This document shows, one piece after another, positions 1-8,647 of a DNA stretch of 64,000 nt. Origin of the DNA: Streptomyces sp. NBC_01454 (GTDB lineage: Bacteria > Actinomycetota > Actinomycetes > Streptomycetales > Streptomycetaceae); NCBI RefSeq assembly GCF_036227565.1, contig NZ_CP109460.1, positions 1,798,001 through 1,862,000 of the forward strand. The letters run 5' to 3'. The stretch's first letter is position 1, and each line of letters begins with the position of its first letter. The notes below the pieces were generated by a model that had not been told where the DNA came from, did no database searches, and was given only the letters and a program-made list of their open reading frames with translations. A program made the translations under genes and the position numbers.

Positions 1-254
1 CCCGAGCCGTCGCCGGTCGCCTTCTCCGACCAGTTCAAGTGCTTGCGCAACTGGTAGATGTAGGTCTGGAGGGTCGTGACAGCACTCAGGGGAGGCCTGT
101 CGTCCCAGAGTTCCTCGATGAGCTGATCGGTGTGCACCGCACGGTTCGCCTCCACCGCGAGGAGCGCGAACACCCGGCGTAACTTGGGGGCGGCGGGGGT
201 CACCTTCACCCCGGACCGCAGAACCTCGAACTCCCCTAGCACCTTGACATGCAT
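1..254 (-). CDS. SARP-family (AfsR/DnrI-like) transcriptional regulator, N-terminal part only
   Basis: This gene runs off the left edge; about 84 N-terminal residues are visible. They read as the winged-helix DNA-binding domain of Streptomyces antibiotic regulatory proteins. The protein opens MHVKVLGEFEVLRSG and continues with LRRVFALLAVEANRAVHTDQLIEELW and then TLQTYIYQLRKHL, which is the OmpR-like fold that contacts direct repeats upstream of biosynthetic promoters. The ATG at 252-254 is supported by a strong GGGGGAG ribosome site about 7 nt upstream. It is transcribed away from the SDR gene at 677, so the 255-676 gap is a divergent control region. By family it probably activates the adjacent polyketide-type genes. 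Whether it is a short SARP or a large AfsR-type protein cannot be seen here. Confidence 0.85.
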   Translation of the reverse strand, partial: MHVKVLGEFEVLRSGVKVTPAAPKLRRVFALLAVEANRAVHTDQLIEELWDDRPPLSAVTTLQTYIYQLRKHLNWSEKATGDGS

Positions 255-303
255 CAAGCTCCCCCTTGTTGGATCAAGCCGGTGACGAAACGGATTCGCG
301 ACC

Positions 304-325
304 GATCGCGACATCCGTCGCGATC
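304..325. promoter_or_regulatory. Perfect 9-bp inverted repeat upstream of the SARP gene
   Basis: GATCGCGAC (304-312) and GTCGCGATC (317-325) are exact reverse complements separated by 4 nt. The site lies 50 bp upstream of the SARP start codon in the divergent intergenic region. It could be an operator or an RNA hairpin in the SARP leader. No T-tract follows, so an intrinsic terminator is unlikely. The symmetry is seen directly; the function is inferred. Confidence 0.4.
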
Positions 326-567
326 AGCCCCTGGCGCGATCGAGAGTGAGTGCTGCCGGCACCCTCCCAGCCTCGGTTGATGTCCAACCAGACCCTCGGA
401 TGCATCCCGCTAGAAAGACAGGGACCTGTTTAACGGCACGACATCGAATTCCGCTAGAGCATCGCTGAGCAGCGCGTCGCAAATTGGTCGAGTCTTTTTG
501 TGAACGGCCGGTCCGGCGCGGAAATCGCCTGGTGACTGCGGTGGTCCCGCCGGGCGGATCAGCCTTG

Positions 568-602
568 ATAGTCGCCGGGTCGACTAGTAGTCTGACGACT
601 AT
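568..602. promoter_or_regulatory. Nested palindromes upstream of the SDR gene (possible operator)
   Basis: ATAGTCG (568-574) pairs with CGACTAT (596-602). Inside this lies a second palindrome, GACTAGTAGTC (582-592). The GTCGACTA-type element is therefore repeated in both orientations within 35 bp, 75 bp upstream of the SDR start. This is typical of a repressor or SARP binding region. The rest of the 255-676 gap holds no convincing gene. Confidence 0.4.
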
Positions 603-676
603 TCACATCCAGCGGGCCGGTCTCGGCTCGCGTTCGTCATCGGCGCAACAGCGCCGACGGGTCGAGGGGTTACCGA

Positions 677-1444
677 ATGGATCTGGGACTCACGGACAAG
701 CGGGTGCTGATCACGGGGGGCACGAGGGGCATCGGCCGCGCGACCGCGCTGTTGTACGCGCAGGAGGGCGCCCGGGTGGCCATCACGTACAACTCCTCGG
801 CGGACGCCGCACACAAACTCGTCGAGGAACTGGGCGGCCCGGACCGGGCGATGGCCGTTCCCTACGAACTGCGCGATCCGGCGTCGATCGTCTCCGCCGT
901 CGACACGGTGCGCGAGGCGTTCGGCGGCATCGACGTCCTGGTGGCCAACGCCCTCTGGTTCACCTGGGGCGACCCGGGCGAGGACGACGCCTTCGAGGAC
1001 CTCGACCCGGAGAAGTGGACGCGGCGCTTCCGGGCCAACACCGAAGGGCACATGCTGACGGCCCAGCGGGTCGTCAAGGACATGCGGGCGAACGGATGGG
1101 GGCGGGTGGTCCTGCTCTCCTCGATCACCGCGCAGTACGGCATGTGGCGCTCGGAGATCTACAGCAGTTCCAAGGCGGCACTGCACGGCTTCGCCAAGGG
1201 CCTGATGTGGAGTCAGCACGGCGTGCTGGTCAACGTCGTCGCTCCCGGCGCGACCAGGACCGAGTTCATGGAGCAGCTGCTGGAGGACCCGGACACCCGG
1301 GACATGGTGGAGAAGGAGATCGAGCGGACCCCCAGCGGACGGATCAGCGAGCCCGAGGACATCGCCAAGCTGATCCTCTTCCTCGGCTCGGGGGCCAACG
1401 GCAACATCAACGGCGAGATCATCCACACCGCCGGCGGGCGCTGA
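677..1444 (+). CDS. Short-chain dehydrogenase/reductase (FabG-like ketoreductase)
   Basis: This 255-residue classical SDR is predicted to reduce a keto group with NAD(P)H in the cytoplasm. The N-terminus has the cofactor motif ITGGTRGIG (TGxxxGxG). The catalytic serine sits in LLSSITAQYG, followed by the YxxxK pair in SEIYSSSKAAL. The C-terminus ends in the usual glycine-rich NGNINGEIIHTAGGR. The ATG at 677 is preceded by GAGGGG at suitable spacing. It lies between a SARP gene and two methyltransferase genes, which suggests a tailoring or ketoreductase role in an aromatic polyketide pathway. The substrate cannot be deduced. Its family is clear; its pathway assignment rests on neighbours. Confidence 0.85.
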   Translation: MDLGLTDKRVLITGGTRGIGRATALLYAQEGARVAITYNSSADAAHKLVEELGGPDRAMAVPYELRDPASIVSAVDTVREAFGGIDVLVANALWFTWGDPGEDDAFEDLDPEKWTRRFRANTEGHMLTAQRVVKDMRANGWGRVVLLSSITAQYGMWRSEIYSSSKAALHGFAKGLMWSQHGVLVNVVAPGATRTEFMEQLLEDPDTRDMVEKEIERTPSGRISEPEDIAKLILFLGSGANGNINGEIIHTAGGR

Positions 1445-1507
1445 CCCACGCAGCGAGCCGGGGGACGCGGTGGCGTCCCCCGGCTCGGGCCCTGCGGTGT
1501 GCCGGTC

Positions 1508-2218
1508 TCAGGCGACGGCCCGGAAGAGGGCGACGTTCCCCCTCACCACGACCCGGGAGCACGCGAAGTGCTCACCGAGCGCACGGGCGAGACCGTCCGG
1601 ACCGTCGCCCTGGTTCTGGAAGTTGCCGCGCCGGTGCTGCTCCACGAGCAGCCGCCGGGTCAGCGCGTTCATCCGCACCCCCTCGGCGAGCACCGTCGAC
1701 CCGAACAGCGTGCCACCCGGCCGCAGGACCCTGGCCACCTCCGCGAAGGACGTGCCCTTGGCCTCCCAGCCGCCGGGGACGGTGTGCAGTACCAGGCTCA
1801 TGGCGACCGAGTCGAATTCACCGTCCGGCAGTGGCAGGGGTTCGAGCAGGTTGGCCCGGCAGGTCCGGGGACGGTAGCGGGCCAGGCGGTGCGCCGACAT
1901 CTCCAGACACTCCTGGCTGAGGTCGAGCAGGGTGATCTCGGGCGGCGGCCCGGTGAAGCCGCAGCGGTCCAGGAAGTATCCGGTCCCCGGTCCGATGTCG
2001 AGGTGACGGGCACCGGTGGCGCGCCGGTAGAGCCGGAGCATGTCACCGCGCGGACAGCGCCACACCACCGAGCAGAACAGCCCCAGCACCACGGCGTCGT
2101 ACACCGCCAGCCGCCGCCGGGTGTAGGCCTCCTGCGCATGGCGGGTCCGCGGGTCCGGCCTCCCGGGGCCGGACAGGTCGGGGACGGACGTCCCGCGATC
2201 GGATGCTTCGGATGTCAC
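1508..2218 (-). CDS. Class I SAM-dependent methyltransferase
   Basis: This protein of about 236 residues is a Rossmann-fold methyltransferase. The SAM-binding motif I is LDIGPGTGYFLDRCGF, followed by the acidic strand ITLLDLSQECLEMS, then ANLLEPLPLPDGEFDSV and the later RVLRPGGTLFGS element. A longer frame opens at 2248 or at an ATG at 2233, but neither has a ribosome site. GGAGG at 2226-2230 precedes GTG codons at 2221 and 2218, and the one at 2218 has the better 7-nt spacing, so it is chosen. It converges with the SDR gene and is followed upstream on the same strand by a second methyltransferase, so both probably belong to one tailoring set. The acceptor is unknown. Confidence 0.8.
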   Translation of the reverse strand: MTSEASDRGTSVPDLSGPGRPDPRTRHAQEAYTRRRLAVYDAVVLGLFCSVVWRCPRGDMLRLYRRATGARHLDIGPGTGYFLDRCGFTGPPPEITLLDLSQECLEMSAHRLARYRPRTCRANLLEPLPLPDGEFDSVAMSLVLHTVPGGWEAKGTSFAEVARVLRPGGTLFGSTVLAEGVRMNALTRRLLVEQHRRGNFQNQGDGPDGLARALGEHFACSRVVVRGNVALFRAVA

Positions 2219-2360
2219 CACCGCACCTCCCATGCAGTTCGGCCACAACGGGCGACGTAAGCGTGAGGAACCGGGCCTGCCGGGGCCCTGCCCGGAGCCG
2301 GACGAGCGACGCGGCCGGGCGACGCGGCCGGGCGACGGGCGGTACCGCGGGCGGGGCGGC

Positions 2361-3377
2361 TCACCTGATCCGGTGGGCCACGAGCAGGGTGTCGTCCCCG
2401 GCGAGCGGCCGGTGGCTCACCTCCGCGAAGCCGGCGTCCGCGAACCACCGGGCGCCCTCCGACGGCGTGTACTCACCGCCGCCCGGGGTGCAGAGCATCA
2501 TGTTGAGGCTGACCAGCAGGGAGTTGGTCTTCGTGCGGCGGTCCTCGTCGATCATCGTGTCGTAGGCGAGCGCGTAGCCACCCGGCGCCACCGCCTCGTA
2601 GGCCCGCCGGGCGAGGTGCCGCCGCTGCTCGACGTCCCAGTCGTGCAGGACGTGCCCGAACACCACGACCTCGGACTCGGGCAGCGGGTCGTGGAAGAAG
2701 TCCCCCGGCCGGAACGCCACGCGCCCGGTGAGGCCGAGTTCCGCCATGTGCTCGGTGAAGACGGGCTCCACCGCGGGCAGGTCGAAGACCGTCGCCTCGA
2801 GGTGCGGGTGGGCCCGGACCAGCTCGGCGAGCACATTGCCCCGTGCTCCGCCGACGTCGGTGACGCGCTTGACCGTTTGCCAGTCGAAGGCGTCCCCCAG
2901 CGCCCTGCCGCTGGGACCGTTGAGTGCGTCCATGCCGCCGTAGTAGGCCCGCCACTCCTGGCGGCTGCGGTGCTGGCGGACGAACATCCCGGCTCCCGGG
3001 CGCGCGCCGTTCTGCGGCTCACCGGTGAGCAGTCCCTCGCCGACCCGCGACCAGCGGGCGTCGGCCTGCTGGAGGAACCGGCCGAGGTAGGCGGCCTTCT
3101 CGCCGTCGAGGAACCGCGCGGCCACCGGCGCCGCGCGGTAGGCCCCGTCCGCCCGTTCCAGCAGCCCGACGGACACCAGGGCGTCGAGGAAGTCACCCGC
3201 GCCCCGCCGATCGATCCCGAACCGGTCGCAGACCTCGCCCGGTGTCATCTCCGTGTCCAACAGCGCGGTGAACAGGCCCAGTTCGACCGCGAACAGGACC
3301 GTGCGCCACTTGTAGAAATCGGCAGCCATCTGCAGCAACGGCTCGGCCGTCGCACCGGCCTGTGCGCCCTTCGTCAT
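2361..3377 (-). CDS. O-methyltransferase, PF00891 type (polyketide tailoring)
   Basis: This 338-residue protein resembles the dimeric small-molecule O-methyltransferases common in type II polyketide clusters. The N-terminal half is the helical dimerisation/winged-helix region, with FYKWRTVLFAVELGLFTALL and DRFGIDRRGAGDFLDALVSVGLL. The C-terminal half binds SAM through DVGGARGNVLAEL and VFDLPAVEP, and carries the probable catalytic histidine in VFGHVLHDWDVEQ. The frame is open to 3632, but the ATG at 3377 has a clear GAAGGAGA site 8 nt upstream and matches the family length. It is predicted to methylate a phenolic or enolic hydroxyl on the cluster product. The exact substrate is not visible. 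Confidence 0.88.
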   Translation of the reverse strand: MTKGAQAGATAEPLLQMAADFYKWRTVLFAVELGLFTALLDTEMTPGEVCDRFGIDRRGAGDFLDALVSVGLLERADGAYRAAPVAARFLDGEKAAYLGRFLQQADARWSRVGEGLLTGEPQNGARPGAGMFVRQHRSRQEWRAYYGGMDALNGPSGRALGDAFDWQTVKRVTDVGGARGNVLAELVRAHPHLEATVFDLPAVEPVFTEHMAELGLTGRVAFRPGDFFHDPLPESEVVVFGHVLHDWDVEQRRHLARRAYEAVAPGGYALAYDTMIDEDRRTKTNSLLVSLNMMLCTPGGGEYTPSEGARWFADAGFAEVSHRPLAGDDTLLVAHRIR

Positions 3378-3618
3378 ACGCCAGTCTCCTTCGGCAGTGT
3401 CGGACGGTGCTCGGCAGGACGCTACGGCGCGGCACTCGACAGCGGCTGGATGACCGCTGGTTGCCGAGCCCAGGAGCACAGCGCCGGCCCGGGCCGGGGT
3501 GCCGCCCGACCGTGGGACGCCACCACCGGCATGGCGCGGCGGCCGACCGCCGGCCCTGGCACCGGGAAACGGGACCTGACCACTCGTCCTCCGCACGGCC
3601 GCGGACACCGCACCCCGG

Positions 3619-4448
3619 TCACCCGGCCCCATCGGCCCCTGGCCTGTCCCTGTCCGTGGCCCTGGCCCCGGCCTGTCCCCTCGGCAAACGGTCGTCCGGC
3701 CCGGCGAAGCACCGCAGCAGCAGTCCGGTCATCACCGTCGTGACCATGGCCCTGACGACCCTCTCCGCGTGGAGCCCGCGGTCCAGCAGACCGAACCGCA
3801 ACCCGACACTCATCGCGCTGAGTTCGGTCCGTCCCCGGGTCTTCATCCACGTGGCCGGCACCGCGGAGCGGCGTGCCCCGAGCCCCTGGGACCGGGCGCC
3901 GATCCAGGGTGGTCTCCCTCGGCATGACGAGACCGAACAGAAAGGCCCCGAGCACGAAATGGCGCCCGGGGGCCTGGGCCACCGCGGCCGACACCAGCAG
4001 GCCGGTGAGCACGACCGCGAGACCGCCCGCCGACGCCGGCCCCCCCCCCGGGGCGCCCGCTGTTCAGCTAGCGCCCGCGCCAGCAGCGGCCTGCCACGGG
4101 TGAACAGGACCAGGGCGCAGGGGACGGCCGCAGCACCATCCAGTGCGTCCGGCCCCCGGTACCGGTCAGGACCTGGACGGCGGCGAGCGCTGTCCAGGCG
4201 AAGAGGTCGCACACGGCCGCCGACGTCAGCGCGATCGTCCCCAGCCGGCTGCCGCTCATGGACCGGTCGGTGAGGATGCGCGCCAGTACGGGAAGGGCGG
4301 TGACCGACACGGCCACCGCGAGGAACAGGAGGAGGCCGGCCCGGCTCGCGGGGTGCCGCTCGCGGAGCAGGTGGAGCGCGAGCAGCACACCGAGAGCGAA
4401 CGGCACGGCGGCGGATCCGAGGAGTATGGCCGCGTTGAGTTCGGTCAC
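3619..4448 (-). pseudogene. Frameshifted cation/proton antiporter (CPA2/Kef-like) remnant
   Basis: Recognisable antiporter pieces lie in order on the minus strand but in different frames. From 4448 the sequence reads MTELNAAILLGSAAVPFALG and then FLAVAVSVTALPVLARIL plus several transmembrane-like stretches. Around 4012 the frame changes to LTGLLVSAAVAQAPG followed by FVLGAFLFGLVMPRET. Near 3850-3690 another frame gives MKTRGRTELSAMSVGLRFG and VVRAMVTTVMTGLLLR, the typical C-terminal end of these transporters. At least two frameshifts and some internal loss are needed to explain this, so the gene is dead. Such antiporters occur beside polyketide clusters. The 3378-3618 gap before it shows nothing clear. 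Confidence 0.75.
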
Positions 4449-4670
4449 CGGTCACCACCTCGTGGTTCGTCTGCTTCCTGTCCCGTGCCACGACGTCGCC
4501 CGGCCGACTGACACGCCCGCGTGGCCGCCGCCCAGGACCCGGCCGAACGCGACCGTGCGCGTCATCCTGCGGTACCGGACGGCGACCGCCCTGGAAGGCC
4601 ACTGGAGTCCCGGGGCTCCGGCCCCGCGGGGGCCTCTTCCGTCGCTCGAAGCGCCCGGCGGGTCGAAGAC

Positions 4671-4715
4671 CGGTTGCTCGGCGCCCGGTTGCTCGGCGCC
4701 CGGTTGCTCGGCGCT
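4671..4715. repeat. Three tandem copies of a 15-bp unit
   Basis: CGGTTGCTCGGCGCC occurs at 4671-4685, 4686-4700 and, with one terminal change, 4701-4715. The repeat sits in the 480-bp gap upstream of the aminotransferase-like gene. That gap otherwise holds no gene I can support. Confidence 0.85.
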
Positions 4716-4929
4716 TCGATCGCTCGGAGCCGCCAGGCAGCCGTCCGGCATCCCTCCGGAGCGGACCGGACGGCCGACTCGGCCGGCATGGACAATGCGC
4801 ACGACGCCGAAGCCCGAAGCTGACCTAACTGACCTTGCTGACCACTGCTGGCTCTTCTCCCCGTGCCGTCCCTCGACTGTCATGGGTAGAGCACCCACCG
4901 GTGCGCCGGCGACCATCTGGGGGGACCTG

Positions 4930-6186
4930 ATGCTGGACAAGAGTTACGTCGTGCCCTGGGGAAAGCGGGGGGCGCTGGCCGCCGACACCGAGGCAGCCGT
5001 ACGGGCCGAGCTCATCCACGAGAGCACCCCGCTGCCGACGGGCGTACGCCGGGAACGGTTCGAGCGCTCCTTCGCCGAAGCGGTCGGCAGCCGGCATGCG
5101 GTCTCGGTGACCAGTGGAACGGTCGCCCTGCAGCTGGCGGTCCGGATGCTCGGCCTGACCCCCGGCGACGAGGTGATCGCCACCCCGCAGACCCACCAGG
5201 CCACCGTCCAGCCGCTGTTCGACTACGACGTACAGGTCCGGTTCTGCGATGTCGACCCCACCACCCTCGCCGTCGACCCGGCCGTACTGGAGTCGCTGAT
5301 CACCCCGCGCACCAAAGCCCTGCTGCTGGTGCACTACGGCGGCTGTCCCGCGGAGATGGACACCATCATGGCGCTGGCCCGCCGCCATGACTTTCTGGTG
5401 CTGGAGGACTGCGCCCACGCGCTGGGCACCCGCTACCGCGGACGCAGCGCCGGGTCGCTGGCGGACATCGCCACCTTCAGTCTCCGGAACTCCAGGAACG
5501 ACAGCGCGCTCGGCAAGGGCGGGCTGATCACCTGCGACCGCGACGACTGGGCCGAGCGTCTGCACCGGCTGCGCGCCGAGGACACCGACGCGCGGAGCGC
5601 GCACCTGCTGCCGGACCGGACGGCCGCACCGAACGCCGCGCTGTGGACCCCGCACACCATCCCCCTCCATCGCGGCCGGACACGGCGGCCCGGCGGGGAC
5701 GCGACGATGCCGGACATCGTCGCGGCCCTCGGCCAGGCCCAGCTGACCCGGCTCCCGGCCACCACCGTCCGACGGCGCACGCTCGCCGCGCGGCTGGACG
5801 AGGTATTGGCCCGCTACCCCTTCATGACCCCCCAGTCGGCGCCCGCCCACAGCTCACACGCCTACCACCTCTACACCTGCTTCACCGCCCACCAGGAACT
5901 GCGCGACCACCTCGTGCTGAGCCTGGACCGCCGAGGCGTGGAGATCCAGCTCCGCTACTTCCCCCAGCATCTGCTGCCGCAATGGCGCCACCGCGGCCAT
6001 CTGCGCGGCGAGTGCCCCGTCGCCGAACGCAGCTGGTTCGAGCAGCACCTGAACCTCCCCTGCCACGCCCTCCTGACGCCACATCAGGAGGACCACCTCG
6101 TCGAGGCACTGGACGAGTCCCTGACCGAACTGAACGGCGGAACGCCGACCCCGCCCCCGGTCCCCGCAACGGTCTGCGGCCGGTAG
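4930..6186 (+). CDS. DegT/DnrJ/EryC1/StrS-family protein lacking the PLP lysine
   Basis: This 418-residue protein has the fold of sugar aminotransferases. Visible landmarks are the phosphate-binding SVTSGTVALQLAVRMLG, DEVIATPQTHQATVQPLFDY, and the pyridine-contacting aspartate in LEDCAHALG (about D160). C-terminal SHAYHLYTCF and GVEIQLRYFPQH are also typical. In active members the Schiff-base lysine follows in a FSFxxxKxxxxGxGG element. Here the segment is FSLRNSRNDSALGKGG, with AGG (arginine, about R189) at that position. The ATG at 4930 is preceded by GGGGGGA. Without lysine it cannot form the internal aldimine, so it may be inactivated, a non-transaminating PLP enzyme (ColD uses histidine), or a scaffold. 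Confidence 0.82.
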   Translation: MLDKSYVVPWGKRGALAADTEAAVRAELIHESTPLPTGVRRERFERSFAEAVGSRHAVSVTSGTVALQLAVRMLGLTPGDEVIATPQTHQATVQPLFDYDVQVRFCDVDPTTLAVDPAVLESLITPRTKALLLVHYGGCPAEMDTIMALARRHDFLVLEDCAHALGTRYRGRSAGSLADIATFSLRNSRNDSALGKGGLITCDRDDWAERLHRLRAEDTDARSAHLLPDRTAAPNAALWTPHTIPLHRGRTRRPGGDATMPDIVAALGQAQLTRLPATTVRRRTLAARLDEVLARYPFMTPQSAPAHSSHAYHLYTCFTAHQELRDHLVLSLDRRGVEIQLRYFPQHLLPQWRHRGHLRGECPVAERSWFEQHLNLPCHALLTPHQEDHLVEALDESLTELNGGTPTPPPVPATVCGR

Positions 6187-6208
6187 CCGGGCCGCCTTCC
6201 CCGGCCCG

Positions 6209-6242
6209 GGCCCCGGCCCCGGCCCCGGCCCCGGCCCCGGCC
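6209..6242. repeat. GGCCCC hexanucleotide tandem repeat
   Basis: About five and a half uninterrupted copies of GGCCCC follow the aminotransferase-like stop codon. The 6187-6481 interval shows no gene. The run can form strong secondary structure and could slow or end transcription, but no defined terminator is visible. Confidence 0.8.
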
Positions 6243-6481
6243 ACACAGTTACGCACCGCCGCGCACCGGACGGGCGCGCCGCCTCGGCTGAACGGGCGGA
6301 AGATGCCACGACCGCCGCCGTCCGGCCCCGTCCGCGGGAAGGGCGAGGGCATGAGCCCTTCGCACGACTCCACCACCGCCGGGCACACCTGCGCCCTGGG
6401 CCTTCTCACCGGAGCGCCCCGACAGCTCACGCCGACTGGCGAGCGCCTCACCCTCCCGCACCCAACGGAAGGTGCCCCAAG

Positions 6482-7552
6482 ATGAGAGCTTTCGTGCTCC
6501 GGAAGGTCGGCGAGGTCGGCGTCATCGAGAAGCCGGTCCCCGAGCCCGGCCCCAATGACGTGGTCGTGCGCACCACCGCGGCCTTGGTCTGCACGACCGA
6601 TGTACACGTCATGAGGGGCGTGATTCCGGTCGAGCCGGACGTGACACTGGGACATGAGGCGGTCGGTGTCGTCCATACGCTCGGCTCGGCTGTCGAGGGG
6701 CTGGTCAAGGGCCGGCGCGTCGCGGCCGCCGGGATCACGCCCTGCTTCCACTGCGACTCCTGCCAGCGCGGGTTCTCCTCGCAGTGCCAGGGACGGATGC
6801 TGGGCGGCGCCAGATTCACCAACCAGCGCGACGGGACCCTGGCCCAGTATTTTCTTGTCAACAACGCCGAGGCCAACCTCGCACCGATTCCCGAAGGGCT
6901 CTCCGACCACCAGGCGCTGTACGCGACCGACATGCTCTCCACCGGGTTCGTCGCCGCCGAACACGCGGAACTCGCACTGGGCGAGACCGTAGCGATCTTC
7001 GCGCAGGGCGCGGTGGGCCTGTCGGCAACGATCGGCTGCCGACTCCTCGGCGCCGGCCTCATCATCGCCGTCGAGTCGGTTCCCGCCCGCCAGGACCTCG
7101 CCCGCCGCTTCGGCGCCGATCTGATCGTCGACCACACGCAATGCGATCCGGTCGAGCGCATCCTGGAGCTGACGGACGGCCAGGGCGTCGACGCGGCCAT
7201 CGAGGCACTCGGCACCCCCGAGACCTGGGAGGCCGCCTTCCGGGTCACGAAGCCGGGAGGCCGCATTTCCAACGTCGGGTATCACGGGGAGGTGCGAGAG
7301 CCCCTGAAGATCCCCCTGGAGCCATTCGGATACGGCATGGCCGACAAGCAGGTCTACGGCGGGTTCAACCGCGGAGGGCGCGGATGGCTTCGCCGCATCT
7401 TCCGGTTGATGGAGACGGGGAAGGTCGATCCCACCCCGATGACCACCCACGAATTCAACTTCGATGAGATCGAACGAGCATTCCAGATGATGGCAACGAA
7501 GGAAGGCGGAATCATCAAGCCCCTGATTCACTTCGACACGGGCCCCGCCTAA
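6482..7552 (+). CDS. Zinc-dependent alcohol dehydrogenase (isopropanol-dehydrogenase-like)
   Basis: This 356-residue medium-chain dehydrogenase oxidises alcohols or reduces carbonyls with NAD(P). Catalytic zinc ligands are visible as the cysteine in ALVCTTDVH, the GHE histidine in LGHEAVG, and an aspartate in YATDMLSTGF, a pattern shared with secondary-alcohol dehydrogenases. A structural zinc loop is present as CFHCDSCQRGFSSQC. The nucleotide fold starts at AQGAVGLSATIG. The ATG at 6482 follows a GGAAGG site. It lies downstream of the aminotransferase-like gene on the same strand with a 295-bp gap, so it may be separately transcribed. A role in the neighbouring cluster is possible but unproven. 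Confidence 0.88.
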   Translation: MRAFVLRKVGEVGVIEKPVPEPGPNDVVVRTTAALVCTTDVHVMRGVIPVEPDVTLGHEAVGVVHTLGSAVEGLVKGRRVAAAGITPCFHCDSCQRGFSSQCQGRMLGGARFTNQRDGTLAQYFLVNNAEANLAPIPEGLSDHQALYATDMLSTGFVAAEHAELALGETVAIFAQGAVGLSATIGCRLLGAGLIIAVESVPARQDLARRFGADLIVDHTQCDPVERILELTDGQGVDAAIEALGTPETWEAAFRVTKPGGRISNVGYHGEVREPLKIPLEPFGYGMADKQVYGGFNRGGRGWLRRIFRLMETGKVDPTPMTTHEFNFDEIERAFQMMATKEGGIIKPLIHFDTGPA

Positions 7553-7654
7553 GGGCTGTCCCGTAAATGACCTGTGGAGCGTTGGCTGACCGGCTCGTTG
7601 CGGGGCAATGGGAGCCGACGGTGTTTGGTGGTGCAGGTCGGTGATGTCGAGGGC

Positions 7655-8368
7655 TCAGTTCTGGTTTACGGGCCAGACTGCCGCCGGATCGCAGTGGTCC
7701 GGACAGGCGAGCAGGTAGACCTCGTTGCCGAGGAACAGCCAGTAGGTGTCGGCGCTGATGCTGTAGGGCTGCTCTGGCTGGCCGGGCCGGATGGCGAACT
7801 GCATGCCCTCGGGCACCTGGCAGACGTACATCAAATCGGCGCCGCACGAGCAGCGGTAGTGCTCGGGATCCTGCGCCCAGGACGGCCTGCCACCCACCTT
7901 GAACGTCTGGGCTCCCAGTCCTCGCACATCGGGGGTGTCGGCGAAGGGACGCAGAGTCAGCGGCAGGGCGCGCACGGATGGTTCGGGCTCCGCCACCGGC
8001 AGCGTCGCGTTGCGCTGGAGCAGCACGCGCCAGAATGGACGCGAGTAAGGCGGCTGCGGAGCGTCCCAGTACTGGGGGACGAGCCGACCGTCGGCGGTCT
8101 GCTCAGGTTCGGATGCGTCGTTGTGCATGCTGCAGTGGAAGACCGAGAGGTGGTCTCCGCCGAACGGCGCCAGGTCCGACGGTATGTCGAGCTGGAAGAA
8201 CAGGGCCATCCGCAGACCGCAAAAGCACTCCGGCCACTCCTGAGCTTCGTCGAAGAAGGGCCAGCCGCCCACTGAGTTCCGCGTCGGGTGCTCCAGCGGC
8301 TCGGTTCCGATTTCGATCGCATAGGCAGGCAGCACCACCTGCATCTTCCTCACATCAGGTTCGACCAT
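7655..8368 (-). CDS. DUF1963/YwqG-like hypothetical protein
   Basis: This 237-residue protein has features of the DUF1963 family. They include GGWPFFDEAQEWPECFCG, an LRMALFFQLDI strand, KVGGRPSWAQDP, and a late FLGNEVYLLACPDHCDP segment. Two cysteine-rich spots, CSCGADLMYVC and CPDHC, could bind metal. The family has no settled biochemical function; some members occur near immunity or modification genes. The start at 8368 has only a weak purine-rich site. It converges with the alcohol dehydrogenase gene and shows no operon partner. I would not assign a role. Confidence 0.65.
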   Translation of the reverse strand: MVEPDVRKMQVVLPAYAIEIGTEPLEHPTRNSVGGWPFFDEAQEWPECFCGLRMALFFQLDIPSDLAPFGGDHLSVFHCSMHNDASEPEQTADGRLVPQYWDAPQPPYSRPFWRVLLQRNATLPVAEPEPSVRALPLTLRPFADTPDVRGLGAQTFKVGGRPSWAQDPEHYRCSCGADLMYVCQVPEGMQFAIRPGQPEQPYSISADTYWLFLGNEVYLLACPDHCDPAAVWPVNQN

Positions 8369-8568
8369 CCGCTCACTTTAGAGGTGCCCTATGACAGCTG
8401 GTCGCAGGTGAGATCGTCTTGGTGGGGGTGGTGTGATCACGGCATCGGAGCCGTCCTGAACAGCCCCTTTTACCGCTCTGAGCCCGCGGTTGTTCCGCAC
8501 GCTGGTGGCCGCGCTGCGGCGTGACGGAGCCGATGAACCCTTTCCGGCCCTGACTTCCGTGAGGCAAC

Positions 8569-8603
8569 GCCCCTCCCGAACTCCGCGGAGCCTCGGGAGG
8601 GGC
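8569..8603 (-). terminator. Hairpin downstream of the glycosyltransferase gene
   Basis: GCCCCTCCCGA (8569-8579) is the exact reverse complement of TCGGGAGGGGC (8593-8603), with a 13-nt loop. It lies 45 bp beyond the stop of the minus-strand glycosyltransferase. It has no long U-tract, which is common for Streptomyces terminators. The remaining 8369-8568 interval holds no supported gene. Confidence 0.65.
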
Positions 8604-8647
8604 TCCTCCGTGACATGACCGGTGGCATCACCGGGTGCGGGCCCGTG

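Noticed and set aside
484..1920. 478-codon frame on the plus strand across the SDR gene
   Set aside because: Arginine/glycine-rich composition with no domain; it is an out-of-frame shadow of the SDR and methyltransferase genes.
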